64,000 bases of DNA from Yersinia intermedia (lineage in GTDB: Bacteria; Pseudomonadota; Gammaproteobacteria; Enterobacterales; Enterobacteriaceae), in assembly GCF_900635455.1 (NCBI RefSeq), contig NZ_LR134116.1, positions 2,418,001-2,482,000 on the forward strand. The letters run 5' to 3'. The notes below the pieces were generated by a model. It saw only the letters and a program-made list of their open reading frames with translations. It was not told the DNA's origin and did no database searches. Of the stretch, positions 40,727 to 51,164 are shown piece after piece. Each line of letters opens with the position of its first letter. The stretch's first letter is position 1. A program made the translations under genes and the position numbers.

Positions 40727-41647
40727 CTAGTAACGGATTTTAGGATCGATAACGGCATACAGCACGTCAACAATCGCGTTGAATAAAATAGTCAAAGCGC
40801 CGACTAAAATGGTCAAACTCAGCACCAAAGAGTAATCGCGGTTTAACGCCCCGTTGACAAACAACTGACCAATGCCCGGCAAACCAAAAATGGTTTCAAT
40901 AACCATCGAGCCAGTAATAATCCCAACAAACGCGGGCCCCATGTAGGACAACACCGGCAGCAATGCAGGTTTCAGTGCATGACGGAATACAATGGTTCGC
41001 AGTGGCAATCCCTTCGCTCGCGCCGTGCGGATAAAGTTAGAGTGGAGAATTTCAATCATTGATCCGCGTGTGATACGCGCAATACTGGCGATATAAGCCA
41101 GCGACAACGCGACCATCGGTAAAATAATATATTTTGGTGATCCGCCATTCCAACCGCCACCCGGTAACCATTTCAATATAATGGCAAAGACCAACACCAA
41201 TAAAGGAGCTACCACAAAACTTGGAATGACCACTCCGGTCATGGCAAATCCCATTACCGTATAGTCCCATTTGGTATTTTGATTCAATGCCGCAATAACA
41301 CCGGCACTCACACCTAACACGACTGCGAGTATAAATGCGGCAAAACCAAGCTTTGCCGAAACAGGAAACGATGCAGAAACCAGATCGTTCACGGTGTAAT
41401 CTTTATATTTAAACGAAGGTCCAAGATCGCCGTGCGCAAGTTGACCCAAGTAATTGAAATACTGCTTATAGACGGGGTCATTGAGGTGATATTTCGCCTC
41501 AATATTGGCCATAACTTCTGGAGGAAGATTACGTTCGCCGGTAAAGGGACTTCCTGGGGCGAGACGCATCATAAAAAATGAAATGGTTATCAAAATGAAC
41601 AGTGTCGGAATCGCTTCCAGACAGCGGCGTAGAATAAATTTTAACAT
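40727..41647 (-). CDS. oppB: OppB, oligopeptide ABC transporter permease
   Basis: Second permease of the Opp complex. It starts MLKFILRRCLEAIPTLFILI and carries the EAA-type loop RTARAKGLPLRTIVFRHALK (about residue 204) and GSMVIETIFGLPGIGQL. The ATG at 41647 gives 306 residues as in E. coli; an in-frame ATG 93 bases upstream lies in the oppA-oppB spacer and is unlikely. A strong hairpin lies between oppA and oppB. Confidence 0.96.
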   Translation of the reverse strand: MLKFILRRCLEAIPTLFILITISFFMMRLAPGSPFTGERNLPPEVMANIEAKYHLNDPVYKQYFNYLGQLAHGDLGPSFKYKDYTVNDLVSASFPVSAKLGFAAFILAVVLGVSAGVIAALNQNTKWDYTVMGFAMTGVVIPSFVVAPLLVLVFAIILKWLPGGGWNGGSPKYIILPMVALSLAYIASIARITRGSMIEILHSNFIRTARAKGLPLRTIVFRHALKPALLPVLSYMGPAFVGIITGSMVIETIFGLPGIGQLFVNGALNRDYSLVLSLTILVGALTILFNAIVDVLYAVIDPKIRY

Positions 41648-41737
41648 TGCCTGTACCTTTAGCCTTTTACTGCACTTTATCCCCTTAGTTCGCTGGTTGC
41701 CGACCCTGTCATACCAACTACTTTGGGTAGATATTAT

Positions 41738-41777
41738 CAAAACAAAAAGGGCAACACGCTGATGCAGCGGCTGCCCT
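41738..41777 (-). terminator. Hairpin/terminator between oppA and oppB
   Basis: Read leftward, AGGGCAGCCGCTGCA...GTTGCCCT followed by TTTTTGTTTTG, eight bases past the oppA stop. A partial terminator here would make the binding protein more abundant than the membrane components, as in other ABC importers. Confidence 0.85.
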
Positions 41778-41784
41778 TAATATA

Positions 41785-43422
41785 TTAGTGCTTGATAATA
41801 TACAGATCTTTAACGTGCATATTATCCAGTGGGTCTTTACCGGTATATCCACCGACATAAGGTTTAACTAAACGGGCATTAACATAATAGAACAACGGCA
41901 CAATAGCAGAATCTTTATCCAGCAATACTTCAGCTTGCTGATACAAACCTGCGCGCTCTTTTTCGGATTTAACTTTCAGCGTATCTTGGATCAGCTTGTC
42001 AAATGCCGGGCTTTTATAATGTACGGTGTTATTACTGCTGTCAGATAGCATCATATTCAGGAATGAAGACGGTTCGTTATAGTCGGCACACCAGCCAGCA
42101 CGCGCGACATCGAAAGTCCCTTGATGGCGGGTATCAAGGAAGGTTTTCCATTCCTGATTTTCCAGCTTAACGTCAACGCCCAGATTTTTCTTCCAGATAG
42201 AGGCCGCAGCAATAGCCAGCTTTTTGTGCAAATCAGAAGTGTTGTATAACAGATTGAACTTCAGTGGTTTATCTTGTGTATAACCCGCTTCAGCCAGTAA
42301 CTTCTTAGCCACTTCATTACGTTTTTCCTGAGTCCAGCCAAACCATTCTGGTGGTGTTAATTCAGCACCACTGGTATATGGCGGCGTAAAGCCATAGGCA
42401 GGTAAATCACCTTGGTTTTTCACTTTGTTCACGATGATATCGCGATCCATGCCCAGTTTTAGTGCTTCACGAACGCGTGCATCGGTGAATGGCGCTTTTT
42501 GGTTATTGATTTCGTAATAATAAGTACACAGATATGGGTCAACATGAACTTCTTGTGGGATCTCTTTTTTCAGTTTCTGGAATAATTCAATCGGCATGTT
42601 GTTATAGGTCATGTCGATCTCGCCGCTACGGTAGCGGTTAACATCAGTCACTTCAGACGAGATTGGCAGGTAAGTAACCTGATTGATAACCGTTTTAGCA
42701 TTATCCCAATAGGTCGGGCTGCGTTCTAACACAATACGTTCGTTAACGGTCCAATCTTTTAATTTATAGGCACCATTACCGACAAAGCTCTGTGGCTGAG
42801 TCCACTTCTCACCAAACTTCTCAACCACGGTTTTATTCACCGGGGACATAGAGGGGTGAGCTAACAGTTTATCCAAATAAGGAACAGGTTCAGTCAGCGT
42901 GACTTCCAACGTATGGTCATCTAACGCTTTTACACCCAAGGCATCAGGTGATTTTTTACCGCTAATAATATCGTCGATATTCGCGATATGAGCATATTGT
43001 ACATAACTGGCATAAGGAGAAACTGTTTTAGGGTCTGCCAGTCGTTGCCAGCTATAAACGAAATCTTGTGCCGTTACAGGGTCACCATTTGACCATTTAG
43101 CATCTTTACGCAGATGGAAAGTCCAGACTTTAAAATCCTTATTATCCCAACTTTCAGCTACACCAGGCAAAATCTTGCCGTTTGGATCGTTAACGACCAA
43201 CCCTTCCAGCAAATCGCGCGATATATTAGATTCTGGCACACCCTCAATTTTATGCGGATCCAATGACTGAGGTTCTGAGCCGTTATTACGAACTAAAACT
43301 TGTTTCTCAGCCAGTTGGACACCTGCTGGTACATTGGCTGCAAAAGTGTTCCCTACAGCCATCATACCCATAGCAGCAGCAATGCCTGCGGCCAGGAAAG
43401 TTTTCTTTGTGATGTTGGTCAT
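41785..43422 (-). CDS. oppA: OppA, periplasmic oligopeptide-binding protein
   Basis: Periplasmic receptor of the Opp importer. The start at 43422 gives a classical signal peptide (MTNITKKTFLAAGIAAAMGM...TFAANVPAG); the E. coli protein begins MTNITKRSLVAAG. Conserved blocks include SLDPHKIEGVPESNISRDLL and AGWCADYNEPSSFLNMMLS. Product 545 residues, the E. coli size. First gene of oppABCDF, with a possibly regulated leader; E. coli oppA mRNA is a GcvB small-RNA target, which I cannot verify here. Confidence 0.96.
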   Translation of the reverse strand: MTNITKKTFLAAGIAAAMGMMAVGNTFAANVPAGVQLAEKQVLVRNNGSEPQSLDPHKIEGVPESNISRDLLEGLVVNDPNGKILPGVAESWDNKDFKVWTFHLRKDAKWSNGDPVTAQDFVYSWQRLADPKTVSPYASYVQYAHIANIDDIISGKKSPDALGVKALDDHTLEVTLTEPVPYLDKLLAHPSMSPVNKTVVEKFGEKWTQPQSFVGNGAYKLKDWTVNERIVLERSPTYWDNAKTVINQVTYLPISSEVTDVNRYRSGEIDMTYNNMPIELFQKLKKEIPQEVHVDPYLCTYYYEINNQKAPFTDARVREALKLGMDRDIIVNKVKNQGDLPAYGFTPPYTSGAELTPPEWFGWTQEKRNEVAKKLLAEAGYTQDKPLKFNLLYNTSDLHKKLAIAAASIWKKNLGVDVKLENQEWKTFLDTRHQGTFDVARAGWCADYNEPSSFLNMMLSDSSNNTVHYKSPAFDKLIQDTLKVKSEKERAGLYQQAEVLLDKDSAIVPLFYYVNARLVKPYVGGYTGKDPLDNMHVKDLYIIKH

Positions 43423-43695
43423 GCTGATATCCACTCCAGATTTTATTATTGCGTCGCTCAGAAACTGAGCAAGCCTCACCTTTAAAAGGTATCTTTAAAT
43501 CACATTGCACGGGGAACGAACCCGGCCATGTAATGCCCTATATGTATTAGCATCAGACTAAAATCGGTGCTGTGCTATACACCCCTATTATCTTGTCTAT
43601 ATTCTTATTTACTGCCACGCCACAGCGACTCTAGGTTGTGAACAATTGGCATATAAGATTGTTTTACTGCCATAGCGTTTTATTGCTCAACTTTT

Positions 43696-45330
43696 CTACA
43701 ACTTGCGAATATAAAGATTTTTTAAGTCCACTAAGTCTTGTGGATCTTTACCCGTAAATCCACCGACGGTTGGCCGGATAAGACGGACACTGACTCGATA
43801 ATAAACCGGCACCAGCGCAGAATCTTTATCCAGTAAATTCTCAGCCTCTTGATACAAAGCAGTGCGCGCAGTGGCATTCGGCATGGTCAGCGTTTTTGCT
43901 AACAGCGCATCGAATTCAGGATTTTTATAGAAGAAAGTATTGTTGCTACTATCAGACAGCAGCATATTCAGAAAAGCAGTCGGCTCGTTGTAGTCACCAC
44001 ACCAGGTTGCTCTGGCAACATCAAACTGCCCTTGATGGCGGCTTTCTAATGAGGTTTTCCATTCTTGATTCTGTAAAGTGACGGTAGCACCCAGGTTTTT
44101 CTGCCACATAGATGCAGCGGCAATAGCCTGCTGCTTGTTTTGATCTGAGGTGTTATAGAGCAATGTAAACTTTAAGGGATTTTGGGCATTGAAACCGGCT
44201 TCGGCGAGCACTTTTTTCGCCTCAGCATTGCGTTGTTCTTGAGTCCAGTTGGACCATTCTGGCAAGGCGAAATTGCCGCCATCGGTAAATGTCGGGGTAA
44301 AGCCATACGCAGGAATCTGCCCTTGCCCCATAATCTTCGTTGCGATGATGTCACGATCCAGCGTTAACTTAATTGCCGTTCTTACTCTGGCGTCGGTAAA
44401 TGGTGGTTTTTTATTATTAATTTCGTAATAGAAAGTACAGAGATATGGGCTGATATGAACCTGCGATGGCAGATCCTTTTTCATTTTGGCAAATAAATTA
44501 GGGGGTATTGCGCTGTTGGTAATATCGATTTCACCACTGCGATAGCGATTAATATCACTGACTTCCGACGTTATCGGTAAAAAGGTCGCTTTGTTGATAA
44601 CCGTTTCTTTGTTATTCCAGTAAGTCGGACTACGTTCCAGCACAATCCGCTCATTAACTACCCAATCTTTTAACTGAAAAGCGCCATTGCTAATAAAGTT
44701 TTGTGGCAGAGTCCATTTATCACCATACTTTTCAACGACCTCACGCTTAACTGGCTTCATCGAGGTGTGGGATAACATGCTGATAAAATAAGGCACGGGT
44801 TGCGTCAAGGTAACTTGCAACGTTTTGGCATCTAATGCCTTAACACCTAACTCATCCGGCTTTTTGGTGCCTTTCAATACCTCGTCGACATTCTCAATTT
44901 GGGCATACTGCAAATAACTGGCATAAGGTGAACCCACTTTTGGGTTAGCCAAGCGCTGCCAACTATAGACAAAATCTTGCGCGGTGACCGGAGTACCATC
45001 ACTCCACACGGCGTTGTCACGCAAATGGAAAGTCCAGACCTTAAAACCTTCATTGTCCCAACGAGTTGCAACGGCTGGAATAATATGTCCAGTGGCATCA
45101 TTGCTTACCAGGCCTTCTAATAGATTCAGAATAATATTGGTTTCAGGGATACCTTCGACCTTATGGGGGTCTAATGAGGCGACCTCAGAACCATTATTAA
45201 TGGTAATGCTTTGATCTGTAGCTAATATCACACCGGCCGGAACTGCCGCCGCCATCGATACAGCCGAAAATGACAAACCCAACACAGTGCCAATTATTGC
45301 CAGTGGTCGTCGCGTAAACTTTATTTGCAT
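43696..45330 (-). CDS. Second OppA-type periplasmic oligopeptide-binding protein
   Basis: Paralogue of OppA, 544 residues, with signal peptide (MQIKFTRRPLAIIGTVLGLS...AAA) and mature start VPAGVILATDQ. It is collinear with OppA throughout: SLDPHKVEGIPETNIILNLL, AQDFVYSWQRLANPKVGSPY, ATWCGDYNEPTAFLNMLLS. It has no permease or ATPase of its own, so it probably feeds the same OppBCDF pore with a different peptide preference (inference). It could alternatively be MppA-like (murein tripeptide). The 270 bases between it and oppA show no strong terminator. Confidence 0.92.
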   Translation of the reverse strand: MQIKFTRRPLAIIGTVLGLSFSAVSMAAAVPAGVILATDQSITINNGSEVASLDPHKVEGIPETNIILNLLEGLVSNDATGHIIPAVATRWDNEGFKVWTFHLRDNAVWSDGTPVTAQDFVYSWQRLANPKVGSPYASYLQYAQIENVDEVLKGTKKPDELGVKALDAKTLQVTLTQPVPYFISMLSHTSMKPVKREVVEKYGDKWTLPQNFISNGAFQLKDWVVNERIVLERSPTYWNNKETVINKATFLPITSEVSDINRYRSGEIDITNSAIPPNLFAKMKKDLPSQVHISPYLCTFYYEINNKKPPFTDARVRTAIKLTLDRDIIATKIMGQGQIPAYGFTPTFTDGGNFALPEWSNWTQEQRNAEAKKVLAEAGFNAQNPLKFTLLYNTSDQNKQQAIAAASMWQKNLGATVTLQNQEWKTSLESRHQGQFDVARATWCGDYNEPTAFLNMLLSDSSNNTFFYKNPEFDALLAKTLTMPNATARTALYQEAENLLDKDSALVPVYYRVSVRLIRPTVGGFTGKDPQDLVDLKNLYIRKL

Positions 45331-45982
45331 TTCAAACCGCCTTTTACGAGATTTGGTGATGTTTTTCTCAAGGTTTATGTCAATCGGCTACCAACAACGA
45401 CTAGCAATAACTATTCCAAAAATTAAAATTCAGTTTAGTTTTATTAAAAAATAAGATATCTCTTATCACAGAGTTGTCCGAAAACTAACAGAACCCGAAA
45501 TCTGACGCCAATAAATTTTACAGAAATGTTAAGTAATTCTCTTTTCTACCGAGTAGCTAACGATAGTAGCTAACTAACTTTGCCGGCCAAAGACAAGATA
45601 ACCATATGATTTAATTAATTTATATTGGGTTGAAGTTTAAATTCACGTCAAAAAAAATGTCTAAAAAACCGTTCTAGAAACATAAAGTTAACATTAGCAC
45701 CAATGTCAGAATAAACATCTAATCATTGCGGTGTAATCACTAATAACATCTAGATAAATTCCGCACAAGCTCTACAGAATGATGTGAGCATTTTAACAAC
45801 AACTCGGGTGTTTAATTCACGCTACCGGGCAATGGGTGATTCATTAAAGATGAACAAATAGGCCTTAAGCTAAATTAGTTATATAGAATGGCTTTTATTG
45901 CATTATTTAAGTGCAACAGATTAAAATTAATACATTATTCGCACCAAATTAATGCTTTATGATTTAAATATCAGGCTGGAAA
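45331..45982. other. Upstream region of the second oppA-type gene
   Basis: About 650 bases of AT-rich sequence with no convincing open frame. It should contain the promoter of the second binding-protein gene and perhaps regulatory sites for peptide or amino-acid control. A GTAGCTAACGATAGTAGCTAAC direct repeat occurs near 45552-45574. Confidence 0.4.
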
Positions 45983-46017
45983 AACGAAAAAGGCCACCAG
46001 TAACACACGGGTAGCCT
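45983..46017 (-). terminator. ychE terminator
   Basis: Read leftward, AGGCTACC, an 11-base loop, GGTGGCCT, then TTTTCGTTTTT: an intrinsic terminator 25 bases past the ychE stop. Confidence 0.8.
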
Positions 46018-46042
46018 CCATACTGCGGGATGTGGGGATGGA

Positions 46043-46687
46043 TTAAAGCAATCCGGGGAAAATCGCTTTGATGCCTGTAACAATAAACTCGATGCCCAGA
46101 GCCATCAACAATAATCCCATAATACGCGTTATAACGTTAATACCAGTTTGCCCTAGCAACCGAACCAGCAGTGGCGCCGCCCGGAACAGCAGCCAGCAAC
46201 AGAAGGCAAACAAGGCCACCGCTAGCGTCAATCCCAACAAATTTTGCCAACTATGGTAGCGGGAGCTCCAAACAATTGTGGAACTGATCGCTCCTGGCCC
46301 CGCCATCAACGGCAATGCGAGTGGGACAACACCGATACTTTCACGAACCGCAGTTTCAGTTTTTTCCTGCTTGTTCTGCTTATCCTCACCGAGTTTACCG
46401 CTGATCATCGACATCGCAATGCTGACCACCAGTATCCCACCAGCAATACGGAACGAGTCGATGGAAATACCGAAAATTTTCAGGATGGCATCCCCTAAGA
46501 ACAAGGATATCCATAAGATAATCGCCACTGACAGATTAGCTGTCAGGTTGGTTTTATCCCGCCCCGCCGCCGCCTGATAGCTGGTCATACTGATAAATAC
46601 CGGCAATATGCCAACCGGGTTCACCAGCGCAAATAAGCCAACAAAAAACTTGATGTAACCTGAAAGGTCCAACAATGATTGACTCAC
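46043..46687 (-). CDS. ychE: YchE, MarC-family inner-membrane protein
   Basis: Six-helix membrane protein of the MarC/UPF0056 family, function unknown. Near identity to E. coli YchE in FFVGLFALVNPVGILPVFIS, GISIDSFRIAGGILV, the hydrophilic loop KLGEDKQNKQEK, and PLALPLMAGPGAISSTIVW. Length 214 residues. Divergent from adhE and next to opp, as in E. coli. Confidence 0.95.
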   Translation of the reverse strand: MSQSLLDLSGYIKFFVGLFALVNPVGILPVFISMTSYQAAAGRDKTNLTANLSVAIILWISLFLGDAILKIFGISIDSFRIAGGILVVSIAMSMISGKLGEDKQNKQEKTETAVRESIGVVPLALPLMAGPGAISSTIVWSSRYHSWQNLLGLTLAVALFAFCCWLLFRAAPLLVRLLGQTGINVITRIMGLLLMALGIEFIVTGIKAIFPGLL

Positions 46688-47386
46688 ACATCACTCCGCG
46701 CAATTGCTGATAAAAACGACACAGATAACAGGCCATTATAACTTAATGCCCCAGGACAACACATCTTATGGCCCGAGCCTGGAAAATTTGCGACAAAAAT
46801 AATGTTGTTAACATGCAGAATTGCACCCACATTATTCAAGCATTTCACCGCAGTTCTTTTCACTAAAAATTACCCTTAAGGCACCCATCTACAGGTGTGC
46901 GCGCTAATGTAATAGAATTAGTCGCAGGAATCTATGTAATAAAGCAGCATTTATAGAAGACTAAATTTTACCGCTTAAAATGATAACTCTTGTTAATGCC
47001 CTGTGGCGTTAATGAAGCTTTAACGTCATGAATTATCAATTTATTCGTGCTAATGATAATTACTATCAACAAATAATTGCTGAATGGTGTCAGCTTGCCG
47101 ATTTTGTGATATAAATCACGAAAAACATACCTAAGAATAGTTAAGCTCTGAGCAGTGGTCGAGAGTAAGTTCACTGAGAAATAGCGTATAAAGGTTGAAA
47201 TTGGCATTTCCCCGCCCACCTTATTTCTAAAGGAACAGAAGCTCTTTCAGTAAATCAGCGGTAAAAAATGAGAAAGTAAGCTATAAAACTATCTCTATTT
47301 GACCTTACGGCATACTAGAGCCTGTCTATACTAGTTGCTTCAACAGCTCATTTACTAAAAGAGTTTAACATTATCAGGAGAGCATT
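46688..47386. other. ychE/adhE divergent intergenic region
   Basis: About 700 bases. In E. coli the adhE upstream region is long and carries sites for Cra, Fis and NarL plus a structured 5' leader processed by RNase III. This interval is comparably long and AT-rich. I see no open frame worth calling and did not identify individual sites with confidence. Confidence 0.45.
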
Positions 47387-50065
47387 ATGGCTGTAACGAA
47401 TGTCGCTGAACTTAACGAGCTAGTAGCACGCGTCAAGAAAGCCCAGCGCGAGTATGCCAACTTTACTCAAGAGCAGGTTGATAAAATCTTCCGTGCCGCA
47501 GCTCTGGCTGCAGCGGATGCCCGTATTCCCTTGGCCAAACTGGCTGTAGAGGAATCAGGTATGGGTATTGTTGAAGATAAAGTGATCAAGAACCACTTTG
47601 CTTCTGAATACATCTACAATGCTTACAAAGATGAAAAGACTTGTGGCATTTTAGAAGAAGATAAAACCTTCGGTACTATTACTATCGCTGAACCTATTGG
47701 TTTAATCTGCGGTATCGTACCAACAACTAACCCGACTTCTACCGCTATTTTCAAGGCATTAATTAGCCTGAAAACGCGTAACGGTATCGTATTCTCTCCA
47801 CACCCACGTGCTAAAGACGCAACCAATAAAGCCGCAGATATCGTGCTTCAAGCCGCTATCGCCGCAGGTGCGCCAGCAGATATTATTGGTTGGATTGATG
47901 CGCCAACAGTTGAGTTGTCTAACCAATTGATGCACCACCCTGACATTAACCTGATTCTGGCAACCGGTGGTCCAGGCATGGTTAAAGCAGCTTACAGTTC
48001 GGGTAAACCGGCTATCGGTGTTGGCGCTGGTAACACCCCTGTAGTGGTCGACGAAACCGCTGATATCAAACGTGTTGTTGCATCTATCCTGATGTCTAAA
48101 ACCTTTGATAACGGTGTGATTTGTGCGTCTGAGCAGTCTATCATCGTGGTTGATTCAGCCTACGATGCAGTCCGTGAGCGCTTCTCTTCTCATGGCGGCT
48201 ACCTGTTACAAGGTAAAGAGCTGAAAGCGGTTCAGGATATCATCCTGAAAAATGGCGGCCTAAACGCAGCTATCGTTGGTCAGCCAGCAACTAAAATTGC
48301 TGAAATGGCAGGTATTAAAGTTCCTAGCAACACCAAAATTCTTATCGGTGAAGTTAAGGTTGTTGACGAATCAGAACCTTTTGCTCACGAAAAACTGTCG
48401 CCTACCTTAGCGATGTATCGTGCGAAGAGTTTTGAAGACGCGGTTGATAAAGCGGAAAAACTGGTAGAAATGGGCGGTATCGGCCATACATCTTGCCTGT
48501 ACACCGACCAGGATAACCAACCTGCACGCGTTAAGTATTTCGGCGATAAAATGAAAACCGCCCGAATTCTTATTAACACCCCTGCCTCTCATGGTGGTAT
48601 CGGTGACCTGTACAACTTCAAAGTAGCGCCATCTCTGACGCTGGGTTGTGGTTCATGGGGTGGTAACTCCATCTCTGAAAACGTTGGGCCGAAACACTTG
48701 ATCAACAAGAAAACTGTGGCTAAGCGAGCAGAAAACATGTTGTGGCATAAACTACCGAAATCTATTTACTTCCGCCGTGGCTCTCTGCCAATCGCGCTGG
48801 AAGAAGTGGCAACTGACGGTGCAAAACGTGCCTTCATCGTGACTGACCGCTACCTGTTCAACAACGGTTATGCCGATCAAATCACCAGTGTGCTGAAATC
48901 TCACGGTATCGAAACTGAAGTCTTCTTTGAAGTTGAAGCAGACCCTACCCTGAGCATCGTGCGCAAAGGTGCAGAGCAGATGAACTCCTTCAAACCAGAC
49001 GTGATTATCGCGCTGGGTGGTGGTTCACCGATGGATGCTGCCAAAATCATGTGGGTTATGTACGAACACCCTGAAACCCACTTCGAAGAACTGGCATTAC
49101 GCTTTATGGATATCCGTAAACGTATTTACAAGTTCCCGAAAATGGGTGTGAAAGCGAAAATGATCGCTGTAACCACTACATCAGGTACCGGTTCAGAAGT
49201 GACTCCATTTGCAGTCGTCACCGACGATGCAACAGGTCAGAAGTATCCATTGGCTGACTACGCATTGACTCCAGATATGGCAATCGTTGATGCCAACCTG
49301 GTTATGAATATGCCTAAGTCACTGTGTGCCTTCGGTGGTCTGGATGCAGTAACCCATGCGCTGGAAGCCTATGTTTCTGTATTGGCAAATGAATATTCTG
49401 ACGGTCAGGCTCTGCAAGCGCTGAAACTGCTGAAAGAATTCCTGCCAGCCAGCTATAATGAAGGGGCTAAGAACCCAGTAGCTCGTGAACGTGTACACAA
49501 TGCCGCGACCATCGCTGGTATCGCGTTTGCTAACGCCTTCTTGGGTGTCTGTCACTCAATGGCCCATAAACTGGGTTCTGAGTTCCATATCCCGCACGGC
49601 TTGGCAAACGCCATGTTGATTTCTAACGTTATTCGCTATAACGCGAATGACAACCCAACGAAGCAGACTGCTTTCAGCCAATATGACCGCCCACAAGCGC
49701 GTCGTCGTTATGCTGAAGTTGCAGACCATCTGGGTCTGAGTGCACCGGGCGACCGTACTGCGCAGAAAATTCAGAAATTGCTGACTTGGTTAGATGAAAT
49801 CAAAGCGGAATTAGGTATCCCTGCGTCAATTCGTGAAGCGGGCGTTCAGGAAGCTGACTTCTTGGCTAAAGTAGACAAACTGTCTGAAGATGCATTTGAT
49901 GACCAGTGTACCGGTGCTAACCCACGTTACCCACTGATCTCTGAGCTGAAACAGATTCTGATGGATACTTATTACGGCCGTGAATTTAGCGAAGAACTTG
50001 ACCGTGAAGAGGTTGCTGTTACAGCAGCTCCAGCAGCAAAAGCTGAAAAGAAAGCTAAGAAGTAA
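47387..50065 (+). CDS. adhE: AdhE, bifunctional acetaldehyde-CoA / alcohol dehydrogenase
   Basis: Fermentative enzyme reducing acetyl-CoA to acetaldehyde and then ethanol; forms spirosome filaments. The N-terminal aldehyde dehydrogenase (residues 1-440) has the catalytic cysteine in FDNGVICASEQS (about residue 246). The C-terminal iron-dependent alcohol dehydrogenase (residues 450-870) has GGGSPMDAAKIMW (about residue 546), TSGTGSEVTPFAV and the iron histidines in GVCHSMAHKLGSEFHIPHG (about residues 720-738). Length 892 residues against 891 in E. coli. RBS AGGAGA. Confidence 0.98.
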   Translation: MAVTNVAELNELVARVKKAQREYANFTQEQVDKIFRAAALAAADARIPLAKLAVEESGMGIVEDKVIKNHFASEYIYNAYKDEKTCGILEEDKTFGTITIAEPIGLICGIVPTTNPTSTAIFKALISLKTRNGIVFSPHPRAKDATNKAADIVLQAAIAAGAPADIIGWIDAPTVELSNQLMHHPDINLILATGGPGMVKAAYSSGKPAIGVGAGNTPVVVDETADIKRVVASILMSKTFDNGVICASEQSIIVVDSAYDAVRERFSSHGGYLLQGKELKAVQDIILKNGGLNAAIVGQPATKIAEMAGIKVPSNTKILIGEVKVVDESEPFAHEKLSPTLAMYRAKSFEDAVDKAEKLVEMGGIGHTSCLYTDQDNQPARVKYFGDKMKTARILINTPASHGGIGDLYNFKVAPSLTLGCGSWGGNSISENVGPKHLINKKTVAKRAENMLWHKLPKSIYFRRGSLPIALEEVATDGAKRAFIVTDRYLFNNGYADQITSVLKSHGIETEVFFEVEADPTLSIVRKGAEQMNSFKPDVIIALGGGSPMDAAKIMWVMYEHPETHFEELALRFMDIRKRIYKFPKMGVKAKMIAVTTTSGTGSEVTPFAVVTDDATGQKYPLADYALTPDMAIVDANLVMNMPKSLCAFGGLDAVTHALEAYVSVLANEYSDGQALQALKLLKEFLPASYNEGAKNPVARERVHNAATIAGIAFANAFLGVCHSMAHKLGSEFHIPHGLANAMLISNVIRYNANDNPTKQTAFSQYDRPQARRRYAEVADHLGLSAPGDRTAQKIQKLLTWLDEIKAELGIPASIREAGVQEADFLAKVDKLSEDAFDDQCTGANPRYPLISELKQILMDTYYGREFSEELDREEVAVTAAPAAKAEKKAKK

Positions 50066-50076
50066 TCTTAAGGTGT

Positions 50077-50151
50077 AAACCCCACTGTCTGCTGGGGTTT
50101 GCAACGGAAGATATAGCCCCCAATGGCCATTGCTGTTGGGGGTTTCTTTTT
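50077..50151 (+). terminator. Tandem terminators after adhE
   Basis: First stem AAACCCCA / TGGGGTTT (50077-50100) ends only in TTT. The second, CCCCCAA / TTGGGGG (50117-50142), is followed by TTTCTTTTT. Two in a row suit a highly transcribed gene. Confidence 0.8.
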
Positions 50152-50564
50152 ATAATCACACATAATGATATTCCGCATATGCTCGCTCAAACCTCTGTAG
50201 CTGGCCTCCACGGATAGCGTATCCAATCCCCTGGTTTCTTCGCTGTAAGGCTTACTATGCCGCTACCAACCCCCGCTAACGGCGTCTTAATAAGTTAAAT
50301 GTCATGCCATGCATCCACAATTGTTTAGAAATTTAACATCACCGTCGTTATGTTCTGTCTATTTATTCGAATTGAAGAAATGAAGCGATAAAACCCCTAT
50401 ATAGACTCAGCATGGGATATAGCATTAGGCTGAGGCTTATTACCCAGTATAAATGCATGGTGTTAAGCTGTATGGCCGCGTATGGCGCGAACGCAGTAAG
50501 AGGCTGGCTACCCCACAGCTTCAATAAGAAATCCCGTGGGGTATCCTTTGTGGATAATGAGTAT
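50152..50564. other. Non-coding region between adhE and tdk
   Basis: About 410 bases without a supportable gene. It contains an inverted repeat TACCCCAC (50509-50516) / GTGGGGTA (50536-50543), just beyond the tdk stop on the minus strand. This could help end tdk transcription, although no good T-run follows. Confidence 0.45.
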
Positions 50565-51164
50565 CTAAGAAGGATGTTGGAGGCAGGCGGCTTTAATTGC
50601 TTCTTTATAGTGGCGGCGACAAACAGAAACATAGCTTTCGTTGCCACCAATAACGACTTGTTCGCCATCGTGCACCGCTCTACCCTGTTCATCTAAACGC
50701 AACACCATGTTTGCTTTACGGCCACAATGACAGATTGTTTTCAGTTCAACCAATTTGTCAGCCCATGATAACAAATACTTGCTACCGGGGAACAATTCGC
50801 CAAGAAAATCGGTACGCAAACCGTAGCACAATACCGGGATATGCAGTTCATCCACTACCTGACACAATTGCTGAACTTGCTCTTTGGTCAAAAACTGGCA
50901 TTCGTCGAGTAAAATACAATGAACGGTTTTGTCCTGATGCTCAGCGGCGATAATAGATAATAGTGGGGTTTCACTATTATAAAGCAGCGCATGCGAGGAC
51001 AGGCCAATGCGCGAACTTACGGTCCCTACCCCAAAGCGATTATCTATCTCTGCTGTAAACACCAAGGTACGCATACCCCGCTCTTGGTAGTTATATGAGG
51101 ATTGTAACAGCGCGGTGGATTTCCCTGCATTCATCGCAGAGTAATAAAAATAAAGTTGAGCCAT
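50565..51164 (-). CDS. tdk: Tdk, thymidine kinase
   Basis: Phosphorylates thymidine in the salvage pathway. The P-loop [14 protein letters not shown] lies at residues 8-21, the DECQFL Walker B-like motif near residue 88, and the zinc site in ICHCGRKA and SVCRRHY. Length 199 residues, the type II bacterial enzyme, close to E. coli Tdk (205) with a shorter, different C-terminal tail. Same position as in E. coli, between adhE and hns. Confidence 0.96.
   Translation of the reverse strand: MAQLYFYYSAMNAGKSTALLQSSYNYQERGMRTLVFTAEIDNRFGVGTVSSRIGLSSHALLYNSETPLLSIIAAEHQDKTVHCILLDECQFLTKEQVQQLCQVVDELHIPVLCYGLRTDFLGELFPGSKYLLSWADKLVELKTICHCGRKANMVLRLDEQGRAVHDGEQVVIGGNESYVSVCRRHYKEAIKAACLQHPS

Noticed and set aside
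46968..47219. 83-codon minus-strand frame upstream of adhE
   Set aside because: Lies in the adhE regulatory region, has no family signature and would leave little room for the adhE promoter.
50363..50696. Frames of 94-109 codons near the tdk 3' end
   Set aside because: Both overlap tdk coding sequence and share no features with known proteins; shadows of tdk.
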